A stretch of DNA of 64,000 bases from Novosphingobium sp. (GTDB lineage: Bacteria; Pseudomonadota; Alphaproteobacteria; Sphingomonadales; Sphingomonadaceae). This document shows positions 32,785 through 40,742 of this stretch, piece by piece. The DNA lies in contig NZ_JBCNLP010000006.1 in the NCBI RefSeq assembly GCF_039595395.1, forward strand, positions 563,001-627,000. Direction: 5' to 3'. The stretch's first letter is position 1, and the number at the start of each line of letters is the position of its first letter. The notes under the pieces were generated by a model. The model did not search any database and was not told the DNA's origin. It saw only the letters and a program-made list of their open reading frames with translations. The translations under genes and the position numbers were made by a program.

Positions 32785-34782
32785 CTAGCTGGCCGCGACA
32801 AGCTTTCCTTCGAGCCTGAAACGCAATCCCTCCGGATCATAGCTGACACTGCCGGTTCCGCCAAAATGCGAGGATGCGGCATTGTCGATCAAGCGGGAAC
32901 CCAGACCGCGCCGCGTCGGCGGCAAGACGGTGGGGCCGCCCTGTTCGGTCCAGGCCAGGGTAAAGTGTTCCCCGGCCAGATCCCAGTTCAGCTCGATGGT
33001 GCCCGTATCATTCGAGAGCGCGCCATATTTCGTGGCGTTGGTGGCCAGTTCATGCAGCGTCAGGGCCAGACCAAGGACCTGATCGGCATTCAGGATGATC
33101 GAGGGCCCCGCTATGGCGATCCTGCTGCGATCACCCTGATGGGGGGCCAGCGTGGTATGAGCCACGGCATGGATATCGGCCGCCTTCCATGAGGTGGCGA
33201 TCAGGATGTCCTGCGCCTGCGCCATGGTCTGCAACCGCGCGGCGATCGTTCGGGCGCCTTCGTCCAGGTTGGTGGTATGCCTCAGCGTGTAGCTGGTGAT
33301 GGCCTGAACCATCGCCAGCAGGTTCTTCATGCGATGCGCCAATTCGTGGTTGAGCGTGTTCTGCCGCTCCTCGGCCTTCAGCCGCGCCAGCGCTGCCTGG
33401 GTGCGATCGGCCACCTGTTCGACGAAGCTGATGTCGTCCTGCGAGAGTTGGCGCAGATCGTCGAAATGGACGAAGGCGACCAGCACAAAGCGATCCTGCT
33501 CGAAAACCGGGAAATTGAGCAGCACGCGAATGCCCAGATCAGCCATGGCCTGCGCATTGGCCATGGTCCTTGGATCGGTTCTGACATCGGCCACGATCAC
33601 CGTTTCGCGCTGCTTCAGATCCTCGATGAAGCTGCCGAAATCGCGGAAGCGGAAGGTGCCCTCCACCGACCCGGCCCCCTGCGCGCACCAGTTGCGGTGC
33701 ATCACCACCGTTTCCCGCTCGGGATCGACGGTGCCCAGACCCGCGCGGGTCGCCTGCAGCGCTTCGGCCATGATCTGCGCGGCGGTATGGGTGATCTGCG
33801 CCGGATCGCGCATGGTGCGCAGCTTTTCACCCAGTTCCGCCAGCGCGGCCTGACGCCGCACCTGCTTCACGCGATCGGTCACATCATGGCCGACGACGAA
33901 GATGCCGGTCACGCTCCCGGCCTCCTTGATCGGCTGATAGAGGAAATCCAGAAAACGGTCGGTGGAGGATTCGCCCGGTCTGGTTGCCGCGATGAAATGG
34001 GCGCCGCGCATGGAGAATGGCTCGCCCTCGGCATAGACCCTGTCGAGCAGCGCCACGAAGCCCTGCTCGGCCGCTTCGGGCAGGGCTTCGGCCACGGTGC
34101 GCCCGATCACGCTGCGCTGGTCGATCAACGCGCGATAGGCCGGATTGGCGGAGACGAAGATATGCTCCGGGCCTTCCAGCACCGCCATGAAGCTGGGCGC
34201 GTCGTCGAACATGGCGCTGGCGCGGCGCAGCTCGTCCAGAGCGCCGTCCCGTGCCGAGCGCAATTGCACGATCAGGCGATCGCGTTGCAGCAGCAGATCC
34301 TCGATCACCGCCATCTGCCGCGCTGTCGCCAGATGTTTGGCGATCAGATCCGACAGCAATTTGAAGGTGTTGAGAACTTCCGGTGTGTTGAGCTTGCGGG
34401 GCTGCGGATCGATGGCGCACAGCGTGCCGAAGAACGACCCGTCCGGCAGCAGGATCGGGAAAGACACATAGCTGCGCAACCCATAGAGCGCGGGCGTGTG
34501 ATGATGGCAGTAAATCGGATCGGCGGCGACATCCTCGATGATGACCGGCTGGCGATGGTCCCTGATCTCATGACAGATCGTGGTTTCCAGCGGCAGCTCG
34601 CCACCGGGCAGCAGGCCAAAGGCGATCTCGTCGCGCGTGGCGCAGGCCAGCCACTGCTTCTCGGTGACGCTGGCGATGGCGGCAAAGCCCATGGAGGTGG
34701 TGTGGCAGACCATCGCCAGAATGGCGGGAACCGCTTCCATCCCCGCGATCCGTTCCAGATCCTGTTGCTTTTCCCGATCCAA
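32785..34782 (-). CDS. HWE-family sensor histidine kinase with GAF and PAS domains
   Basis: 665 aa, no membrane helices, so cytoplasmic. The order is: GAF domain (about 15-165; LPLETTICHEIRDHRQPVII, SYVSFPI, GTLCAIDP), coiled linker, PAS fold (about 190-310; MFDDAPSFMAVLEGPEHIFV), second GAF (about 325-470), then the HWE transmitter with phospho-His in NHELAHRMKNLLAMVQAI and the ATP-binding segments LHELATNATKYGAL and WTEQGGP. Such kinases often sense light, redox or stress and act in the general stress network. The receiver gene alongside is the natural partner. Confidence 0.92.
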   Translation of the reverse strand: MDREKQQDLERIAGMEAVPAILAMVCHTTSMGFAAIASVTEKQWLACATRDEIAFGLLPGGELPLETTICHEIRDHRQPVIIEDVAADPIYCHHHTPALYGLRSYVSFPILLPDGSFFGTLCAIDPQPRKLNTPEVLNTFKLLSDLIAKHLATARQMAVIEDLLLQRDRLIVQLRSARDGALDELRRASAMFDDAPSFMAVLEGPEHIFVSANPAYRALIDQRSVIGRTVAEALPEAAEQGFVALLDRVYAEGEPFSMRGAHFIAATRPGESSTDRFLDFLYQPIKEAGSVTGIFVVGHDVTDRVKQVRRQAALAELGEKLRTMRDPAQITHTAAQIMAEALQATRAGLGTVDPERETVVMHRNWCAQGAGSVEGTFRFRDFGSFIEDLKQRETVIVADVRTDPRTMANAQAMADLGIRVLLNFPVFEQDRFVLVAFVHFDDLRQLSQDDISFVEQVADRTQAALARLKAEERQNTLNHELAHRMKNLLAMVQAITSYTLRHTTNLDEGARTIAARLQTMAQAQDILIATSWKAADIHAVAHTTLAPHQGDRSRIAIAGPSIILNADQVLGLALTLHELATNATKYGALSNDTGTIELNWDLAGEHFTLAWTEQGGPTVLPPTRRGLGSRLIDNAASSHFGGTGSVSYDPEGLRFRLEGKLVAAS

Positions 34783-34870
34783 GCGCTGCCCTCCTTGCCC
34801 GCGATGTCCCTGTATCGCGCGCTGGCTGGCTTGTCTGCTGTCAACTTGAGGGAAAGGTGCCTTGAGCGTC

Positions 34871-34937
34871 AGTTGGGTGATGGACGGCAGATCCGACCAT
34901 CGCCCAACTGCAACAGCCTCGCTTTGAAAAGGCTGTT
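34871..34937. terminator. Two consecutive stable hairpins between cupin and HWE kinase genes
   Basis: The first stem has 13 pairs: AGTTGGGTGATGG (34871-34883) with CCATCGCCCAACT (34897-34909), one of them a U-G pair on the plus-strand RNA. The second stem is AACAGCCT (34912-34919) with AGGCTGTT (34930-34937), followed by TGTT. They lie about 70-130 bases past the cupin stop on the minus strand and about 90 bases before the kinase start. They are probably the end of the reductase-cupin transcript; a small structured RNA is also possible. Confidence 0.5.
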
Positions 34938-35004
34938 TGTTATGCCTCTGCGGAGCGCAGCCCGCCGCGTCAAACGTGTTCGAATGAGGCTTACGCGCAG
35001 GCGA

Positions 35005-35478
35005 TCATTGGGCCGCCGCGTGATCGTATTCGGCCGGCGTCACCGGCTTGAGCCAGACCGTCTTGCCTTTTTGCGTGGGGGTCACGGCGAAATAGGAGAA
35101 ATCCGAGCTGGGCGTCGCGCCATGCCAATGCTCGACACCCGGCGCTGACTTGATGACATCGCCCTTGTGCACCAGCCGGGCCGGCTCTCCCTTTTCCTGA
35201 TAGTAACCTGTGCCCTGGGTGATCACCAGAACCTGCCCGCCGGGATGGACATGCCAGTCCAGTTTTGCGCCCGGCCCGTAATCGGCAACGGCGATACTGG
35301 GGTCGAACACATCGTCCCCGACATTGAGTTCCTTGAGCCAGATATCACCGGTGTGATTCCTGGTCGTCGAAAGCTCCCCCTTGGGAAAGAGCGCGGGTTG
35401 GCCATGGGCGGCACTCGCAGCGATGGAAAGGGCCATGGCGGGAGCCATCATGATTTTTGCCGTCAGTTTCATCATCAT
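35005..35478 (-). CDS. Exported cupin-domain protein
   Basis: 157 aa with a signal peptide (AKIMMAPAMALSIAASAAHG). The single cupin barrel has motif 1 WHVHPGGQVLVITQGTGYYQ and motif 2 GDVIKSAPGVEHWHGA, giving a His/Glu-type metal site, although the Glu of motif 1 is Gln here. Exported cupins of this kind accompany aldo/keto reductases and carboxymuconolactone decarboxylase-like proteins. The gene starts 21 bases after the aldo/keto reductase stop, so they share a transcript. The enzymatic role is unknown. Confidence 0.88.
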   Translation of the reverse strand: MMMKLTAKIMMAPAMALSIAASAAHGQPALFPKGELSTTRNHTGDIWLKELNVGDDVFDPSIAVADYGPGAKLDWHVHPGGQVLVITQGTGYYQEKGEPARLVHKGDVIKSAPGVEHWHGATPSSDFSYFAVTPTQKGKTVWLKPVTPAEYDHAAAQ

Positions 35479-35499
35479 CCCTCTCTTATGGTTTTGCCG

Positions 35500-36357
35500 T
35501 CAAAGCTTGCGCGTGCCGAGCCATTGGACCATCGCCGGGTCGTGGTGATCGAAGAAGCTGCTGGCCTTCTGGTCCAGCGCCGCGATGGCCGCGATATCGT
35601 CCTGATCCAGCGCGAAATCGAACACCGCGAAATTCTCGGCCATGCGTTCCTTGCGGACCGACTTGGGGATGGCCACGATGCCGCGCTGGATCAGCCAGCG
35701 TAGCACCACCTGCGCGACGCTCTTGCCATGCTTGTGGCCGATGGCCTGCAGGGCCTCATGGGTGAACAGGCCGTTCTTGCCCTCGGCGAAGGGGCCCCAT
35801 GCCTCGGGCTGGATCGCGTGGTCGCGCAGCAGTTGCTGCGCATCATGCTGTTGATGGAAGGGATGGATCTCGATCTGGTTTACCGCCGGGGTGATCTGGT
35901 TGTGCAGCACGAAGTCCAGCGCGCGATCGGGATAGAAGTTGCTGATGCCGATCGCGCGGATGCGCCCGGCGCGATAGAGTTCCTCCATGGCCCGCCACGC
36001 GCCATAGACATCGCCATAGGGCTGGTGGATCAGCCAGAGGTCGAGATAATCGAGCTGCAATTTGTTGAGCGACCGTTCGAAGGCGGCCTTGGCGCCTTCA
36101 TAGCTGGCATCCTCGATCCACAGCTTGGTGGTGACGAACAGCTCGCCCCGGTCGATGCCATGGCTGCGGATGGCCGCGCCGACGGCCTCCTCATTGCCAT
36201 AGGAGCGGGCGGTATCGAGCAGGCGGTAACCCACGTCGATGGCATCGCGCACGCTTCTTTCGCACTCGGCCGGATCGGGCACCTGAAACACGCCGAAGCC
36301 CAGGATCGGCATGTGGACGCCATTGTTCAGGGTGACGGTGGGCGTGGTGCTGGTCAT
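35500..36357 (-). CDS. Aldo/keto reductase (AKR, 2,5-diketogluconate reductase-like)
   Basis: 285 aa from ATG 36357. The catalytic tetrad is visible: Asp and Tyr in LLDTARSYGNE, Lys in FVTTKLW and His in LWLIHQPYG. NADPH-site residues occur in VAIPKSVRKERMAEN. The TIM-barrel length is normal. It reduces small aldehydes or ketones with NADPH in the cytoplasm. A LysR gene is divergent 127 bp away, and a secreted cupin follows in the same operon. The LysR-AKR pairing suggests induction by the substrate or a reactive carbonyl. Confidence 0.92.
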   Translation of the reverse strand: MTSTTPTVTLNNGVHMPILGFGVFQVPDPAECERSVRDAIDVGYRLLDTARSYGNEEAVGAAIRSHGIDRGELFVTTKLWIEDASYEGAKAAFERSLNKLQLDYLDLWLIHQPYGDVYGAWRAMEELYRAGRIRAIGISNFYPDRALDFVLHNQITPAVNQIEIHPFHQQHDAQQLLRDHAIQPEAWGPFAEGKNGLFTHEALQAIGHKHGKSVAQVVLRWLIQRGIVAIPKSVRKERMAENFAVFDFALDQDDIAAIAALDQKASSFFDHHDPAMVQWLGTRKL

Positions 36358-36484
36358 GATCGTCGCTTTCAAGGGAGGCACGTTCTGACAGCCATCATAT
36401 GCCAGCACCGTCCTTGCGAACAGAGGTGGTAATCGGCATGGCGCCATGACACTGAGTCATGGAATGGATGTGAGGAGCGGCGGC

Positions 36485-37375
36485 ATGTATCGCGACGATC
36501 TTGGAAGTCTGGCGATGTTTCAGGCTGTCGCGCAGGCGGGCAGCTTCACCAAGGCTGCGGCGCAACTGGGTGTGTCGCAATCGGCGCTGAGCCATTCCCT
36601 GCGCCGGCTGGAGGGCAAATTGGGCCTGCGCCTGCTCAACCGGTCCTCGCGCAGCATCGCGCCCACCGAAGCGGGGGAGCGGCTGCTGGAAACACTCGGC
36701 CCGGCGCTGGAGCAGATCGATGCCAGGATCGCGTCGCTCACGGCCTTGCGCGATCAGCCTGCCGGAACCATCCGCATCTCGGCCGCCGAACATTCGGCGC
36801 GCACCCTGTTGTGGCCGGCGGTCGACCGGCTCGTTGCCCGCTATCCCGACATTCGTGTCGAGATCAACGTCAATGCCGGGCTGACCGACATTGTCGCCGG
36901 GCGCTACGATGCGGGCATTCGTCTGGGGGAAAGGCTGGAGCAGGACATGATCGCGGTGAGGATCGGCCCGCGCCTGCGCATGGTGACGGCGGGAGCCCCG
37001 GCCTATTTCGCCAAACATGGCCGCCCGGCGACGCCGCATGATCTGTCCCGCCATCGCTGCATCAATCTGCGGATGCCGAGCGGAAACCTCTACAGTTGGG
37101 AATATGAACAGGACGGACGGGAGCTGAAGGTCAAGGTCGACGGCCAGCTGGTGTTCAACGATGTCGAACTCCTCGTGGCGGCGGCGGTTCAGGGGCATGG
37201 CCTTGTGCATCTGGTGGAGGACCGGGCCGCGCCGCTCTTGGCCTCGGGCGCGCTGGAGCCGGTGCTGGAGGATTGGTGCGAGCCCTTCGACGGCTATTAC
37301 CTCTATTATCCGAGCCGTCGCCAGCCATCGCCCGCCTTCAGCCTTTTGCTGGAGGCGCTGCGGTTCAAGGGCTGA
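36485..37375 (+). CDS. LysR-family transcriptional regulator
   Basis: 296 aa from ATG 36485 behind GAGGAG; two earlier in-frame ATGs are less well placed. N-terminal winged HTH at residues 1-65 (MFQAVAQAGSFTKAAAQLGV, SQSALSHSLRRLEGKLG), then the periplasmic-binding-like effector domain (GTIRISAAEHSARTLLWPAV). It belongs to the group that regulates adjacent oxidoreductases. It is divergent from the aldo/keto reductase-cupin operon, the probable target; it likely binds in the 127-bp spacer. Confidence 0.92.
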   Translation: MYRDDLGSLAMFQAVAQAGSFTKAAAQLGVSQSALSHSLRRLEGKLGLRLLNRSSRSIAPTEAGERLLETLGPALEQIDARIASLTALRDQPAGTIRISAAEHSARTLLWPAVDRLVARYPDIRVEINVNAGLTDIVAGRYDAGIRLGERLEQDMIAVRIGPRLRMVTAGAPAYFAKHGRPATPHDLSRHRCINLRMPSGNLYSWEYEQDGRELKVKVDGQLVFNDVELLVAAAVQGHGLVHLVEDRAAPLLASGALEPVLEDWCEPFDGYYLYYPSRRQPSPAFSLLLEALRFKG

Positions 37376-37411
37376 CGCTTTCCGCCCTTGAACCACCGTC
37401 CGTTCAGAGGC

Positions 37412-38149
37412 TCATCGAATGTCCTGATAATGTCTGGTGGCCGGTTTGCCGCGAACGGCGATGGACAGGTAATTGGCGAAATAGAGGCCGGCGATGCGCG
37501 CGAAGCCCTGCTTCCGCATGCGGCGCCCCGATGTCGGCATGACGAAGCGGGGCGAGAACAGCACCTTGCCATGGCTTCTGGCGCGTTTCCCGATGTCGAC
37601 GTCCTCGCCATAGAATTCGATCGTCCGGTCGAACCCGCCCATCTTTTCCAGCACATCGCGGCGGATCGCGAAATTGCCGCCCACCATCATATAGCCGGTC
37701 AGCTTGTAGAGCGGCCTTGCCGCGATGAACCAAGCTCTGGAAATCCCGTTCCGCGCCCGCCCCAGATCGTAGAAGCTGTAAGGGCCCGACAGGCAGGCCA
37801 GAGACTCGCGCGCCGCGAATTGCTCGCGGATCTGTGTGATCCAGCCGGCGGGCGGCTTGGTGTCGGCATCGACATAGGCGATGATCTCGCCGCTGGCCGC
37901 CTGAAAGCCGCACTGGCGGGCGCGGGTGATGCCCTTGTGAGGTTCGAACACATAGGTCACGCCCGGATAGCCCTCGATGATTTGCCGGGTGCGATCCGTG
38001 CTGTTGTTGTCGATGACGATGATTTCCAGCGCCTCGCCCGCGACATTGTTCATGATCGCATCGAGGCAGGCGGGGAGATAATCCTCCTCGTTATAGGCGG
38101 GGACGATCAGGCTGATGGTCGGGCTCTGGCGGGCTGTGGCGTTTGTCAT
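37412..38149 (-). CDS. Glycosyltransferase family 2
   Basis: 245 aa from ATG 38149. A GT-A fold: ISLIVPAYNEEDYLPACLDA at the start, VIDNNSTDRT, the metal-binding DXD in AYVDADTKPP, and a late acceptor motif IEFYGEDVDIGKRAR. A hydrophobic patch near the C-terminus (IAGLYFANYLSIAVRG) may anchor it to the membrane. It transfers a sugar from a nucleotide-sugar to an unknown acceptor, for example a lipid or exopolysaccharide. It is convergent with the LysR gene and has no polysaccharide cluster around it. Confidence 0.9.
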   Translation of the reverse strand: MTNATARQSPTISLIVPAYNEEDYLPACLDAIMNNVAGEALEIIVIDNNSTDRTRQIIEGYPGVTYVFEPHKGITRARQCGFQAASGEIIAYVDADTKPPAGWITQIREQFAARESLACLSGPYSFYDLGRARNGISRAWFIAARPLYKLTGYMMVGGNFAIRRDVLEKMGGFDRTIEFYGEDVDIGKRARSHGKVLFSPRFVMPTSGRRMRKQGFARIAGLYFANYLSIAVRGKPATRHYQDIR

Positions 38150-38205
38150 GATGGCACGTAGGTTGCACCATCCAGGTTCCGGTAACATGACAGTCATGCA
38201 TTCCG

Positions 38206-38451
38206 TCAATCCTTGTCCCAGGCGCGAAAATGTCTGGTATAGGCGATCTGCGTGGCATCGACGTGATCGAGCACCAGATCGTCTGTCACGATTTCATAGC
38301 GCCATTGATCTTCCAGAGGACGGCCGATCACATGGCGAATGGCCAGGCCCAGCGTCCAGTCGCCTTCCTGCCGCATGCTGCGCGCCACCCCGAGCGGATC
38401 ATGCTGAAATTTCCACAGCGTCACGAAAGCATCGAACGGAAGCGTGTTCAT
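38206..38451 (-). CDS. Small hypothetical protein, 81 aa (duplicate A)
   Basis: 81 aa: MNTLPFDAFVTLWKFQHDPL, then VARSMRQEGDWTLGLAIRHV, IGRPLEDQWRYEI and a C-terminal DHVDATQIAYTRHF. It is clearly homologous along its full length, and identical in length, to the gene at 38579-38824; VTLW, RSxxQxGDWTxGxAIxHV, GxPxxxQWR and DHxD are shared. The family is unknown. The regions upstream of the two copies also match, so the pair arose by tandem duplication with the promoter. Confidence 0.65.
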   Translation of the reverse strand: MNTLPFDAFVTLWKFQHDPLGVARSMRQEGDWTLGLAIRHVIGRPLEDQWRYEIVTDDLVLDHVDATQIAYTRHFRAWDKD

Positions 38452-38578
38452 GGGCTTTCCTTCATGGAACACGCGGGCTTTCGCGTGCCCATTCATGCCG
38501 GCGCTCTTTTGCGGCAAAGGTCAGTGCGGTTAGCGCCGTTGCGGCCTCCTCGCGGTCCGGCGGGTGGATGAGGCTTTC

Positions 38579-38824
38579 CTAACCTCTTTGCCATTGCTCA
38601 AAGCCGCTCGTGCCAGCCAGACGCTGCATATCGAGATGATCGATCGCGAAGGTGCCGTGAACCACGGCAAAACGCCATTGTTCATCACCGGGCTGGCCGA
38701 GCACATGGGTGATTGCGGTGCCGAAGGTCCAGTCGCCCTGCTGAAGCAGGCTGCGGATCACCCCGCCATGGTCGGCGGCCAGCCGCCAGAGAGTCACGGT
38801 CGAGTTGAAGGCGAGTTCAGGCAT
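38579..38824 (-). CDS. Small hypothetical protein, 81 aa (duplicate B)
   Basis: 81 aa: MPELAFNSTVTLWRLAADHG, then VIRSLLQQGDWTFGTAITHV, LGQPGDEQWRFAV and DHLDMQRLAGTSGFEQWQ. It is a full-length paralogue of the gene at 38206-38451. No signal peptide or membrane helix is seen; the Trp-rich core suggests a compact soluble fold. The sequence GCAAAGGTCA lies 64 bases upstream of the ATG here and 63 bases upstream in the other copy. Confidence 0.65.
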   Translation of the reverse strand: MPELAFNSTVTLWRLAADHGGVIRSLLQQGDWTFGTAITHVLGQPGDEQWRFAVVHGTFAIDHLDMQRLAGTSGFEQWQRG

Positions 38825-38982
38825 GGCGCAGTCCTCAGGCGGACTCGCGAAATGTCGCGTGCCCCACGATCTCAGCGCTTCTTTCGCGCAAAGGTCAAAG
38901 CAAATCCCGCCGGCTTGGCGTCTTTGCGATGAGGTGAGGCATGGCGGATTGTCCCAGGCTATTCTGCCCTCTCATGGCATCC

Positions 38983-39243
38983 TCAACGATCGGACAACCC
39001 CCGATCGGGATTCTCGCTCAGCGATCCGCTTTCCTGACGGTCTTCTTCCCGCTCCTGGGGGCTCAGGCGCAGGCGGGGCACCGTGGCATGACCGTTTTCG
39101 CGGCTTTCGGCCCATGCGGCTTCGGTGTTCCACGCCTTGGCGGCAGCCCGAGCGATCTTGCGGACATTTTCGAGGGGTTCGCTGTCGGCGCGCTGAAGCT
39201 GAAGGGCTTCCTGGGCGCGGCAAAATGCGGCTGAGAGTGTCAT
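38983..39243 (-). CDS. Small hypothetical protein coupled to transglutaminase-like gene, 86 aa
   Basis: 86 aa: an Ala/Gln-rich helical first half (MTLSAAFCRAQEALQLQRAD, ENVRKIARAAAKAWNTEA) and a charged disordered second half (LSPQEREEDRQESGSLSENP). Its ATG overlaps the stop of the transglutaminase-like gene by four bases, indicating co-translation. No family is known. It may assist or bind the upstream protein. Confidence 0.5.
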   Translation of the reverse strand: MTLSAAFCRAQEALQLQRADSEPLENVRKIARAAAKAWNTEAAWAESRENGHATVPRLRLSPQEREEDRQESGSLSENPDRGLSDR

Positions 39244-40085
39244 GTCCAGATCCTTGCAGGCAGGAGGAAAGCGCGATCGCGCGCTTCTTCGTGGGTATGG
39301 ACCTGAAAGCGCGACAGCTTGGACAGGCCGAAGGTGGTGACGAGCGCCGCATCGGCGGCATCACGTCCGCGCGCCATCAGGATGCGCCCGGCGCGCGGGC
39401 TGTTATGGCGAGCATCGAAAGTGTACCAGCCCCCGGCCAGAAACACCTCGAACCATGCGGAAAAGTCCATGTCGCCCACCACGGCGGGCAGGTCCATATC
39501 CCCCAGATAGCCGGTGCAATAGCGGGCGGGGATGTTCATGCAGCGGCACAGGGCGATCGCCAGATGGGCATAGTCGCGGCAGACACCGGTCTGTTCCCGC
39601 CAGGCGTCGAAAGCGGTCTTGGTGGGGCGGGCATGTTCATAGCCGAAGGCGATGCGCTGATGCGTATAGGCGACAATGGCCTGCACCTGTGCCCAGCCCG
39701 GCGTGATCCGGCTGAACAGCGGCCAGGCAATGTCCACCAGCCGGTCCGTCTCGCAATAACGGCTGCCCAGCAGATAGACCATGATCTCATCGGGCAGATC
39801 GCTGACCGGCACGGCTTGGGCATCGGGTGCGACAGCATCGGGGATGAAAGCATCCTCGATGGTAAAGCTGCACGACAGGGTGATGCCGCCCGCCGGCATG
39901 GTCAGCCGCGTGCAGATATTGCCGAAGCCATCCATATAATCATACAGGGGCACCTCGGGCACGGTGGTGATCCGCTGCATGCTGCGCAGATCGCGGTTGC
40001 GCGAGGGATGGACGCTGAGCGCGGCCAGCATCGGCGTGGCCAGATCGGCTTCGAAGGCCATGTCATATCCGGCGCGGATCAGCAT
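39240..40085 (-). CDS. Transglutaminase-like domain protein
   Basis: 281 aa with a beta-rich N-terminal half (YDYMDGFGNICTRLTMPAGG) and a papain-like core. The catalytic Cys is in TGVCRDYAHLAIALCRCMNI, followed by ARYCTGYLGD. The position that normally holds the catalytic His (HAW) is Ser in DFSAWFEVF, and a later Asp/His pair is FDARHN. This DFSAWFEV variant seems characteristic of a bacterial subfamily, so the catalytic mechanism may use the later His or the domain may be non-enzymatic. No signal peptide. The upstream 266-bp spacer is AT-rich around 40196-40260 and is shared with the divergent 78-aa gene. Confidence 0.85.
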   Translation of the reverse strand: MLIRAGYDMAFEADLATPMLAALSVHPSRNRDLRSMQRITTVPEVPLYDYMDGFGNICTRLTMPAGGITLSCSFTIEDAFIPDAVAPDAQAVPVSDLPDEIMVYLLGSRYCETDRLVDIAWPLFSRITPGWAQVQAIVAYTHQRIAFGYEHARPTKTAFDAWREQTGVCRDYAHLAIALCRCMNIPARYCTGYLGDMDLPAVVGDMDFSAWFEVFLAGGWYTFDARHNSPRAGRILMARGRDAADAALVTTFGLSKLSRFQVHTHEEARDRAFLLPARIWT

Positions 40086-40351
40086 CCTGACGCTCCTGCA
40101 TGCAAGGAGAAGGCTTCGCGAGAGCGGGCATGGCGCTGGACCGAAGGGAGAGGGCCATAAAAGGCTCCCTCACGCAGAGCAGATAAATGCTCTCAAAGCG
40201 ACAAATATATTTTCTATTTTTCTCTACCACATCGAATTGAGTCTGCAAAATCGTAAAAGTGGTGTAGGGCATCGCCATCACCTGATGATAATCCAAGCCA
40301 CATGTGACAGAGGGACTGACTGCGCCCCCGCTTGAAGCAGGAGTGCGCTTT

Positions 40352-40588
40352 ATGTGCCCCAACCAGATTCTTTTCGATGAACAGATCGCATTGATTGGAT
40401 GCAATACTTCCAACAGTTCTGTTCACATGCTGCGCCATCGCCGGCAGTTGGCGATCACCCAGCGGTTGCTGCGCGCCTATCCCTATCCGCACCGCCCCTA
40501 TGATCCCTCGGCAGGCGGCCCCGCTGGCAAGGCGGGGCAGGCATCGCGTGTCGCGGCCATCTCCCCGTTGCAGAGAGGAACCCGCTGA
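40352..40588 (+). CDS. Small hypothetical protein, 78 aa
   Basis: 78 aa from ATG 40352 with a good AGGAG ribosome site eight bases upstream. It reads MCPNQILFDEQIALIGCNTS, then basic LRHRRQLAITQRLLRAYPY, and ends in a Gly/Ala/Arg tail that looks less like protein. It stops one base before the next small gene. It could be a genuine operon leader; the function is unknown. Confidence 0.45.
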   Translation: MCPNQILFDEQIALIGCNTSNSSVHMLRHRRQLAITQRLLRAYPYPHRPYDPSAGGPAGKAGQASRVAAISPLQRGTR

Positions 40589-40589
40589 T

Positions 40590-40721
40590 ATGGCCAAGGG
40601 ACAAAAACGCAGCACCCGCGAAATCCGCAAGCCCAAGGCCGCCAAGCCGAAGGCAGCGCCTGTGGCCCTGCCGAATTCGCCGGTCAGCACGCTGATCCAG
40701 AAGCCGAAAGGCAAGCTCTGA
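40590..40721 (+). CDS. Very small Lys-rich protein, 43 aa
   Basis: 43 aa: MAKGQKRSTREIRKPKAAKP, continuing with Lys/Pro/Ala repeats and ending QKPKGKL. AGAGGAA lies nine bases upstream of the ATG. Proteins beginning MAKGQ-RS-EIRKPK are widespread in alphaproteobacteria and usually annotated hypothetical; the charge suggests nucleic-acid binding. It precedes the glycosyltransferase gene by 21 bases. Confidence 0.7.
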   Translation: MAKGQKRSTREIRKPKAAKPKAAPVALPNSPVSTLIQKPKGKL

Positions 40722-40742
40722 GACAAGGTTCTGGGCACACAG

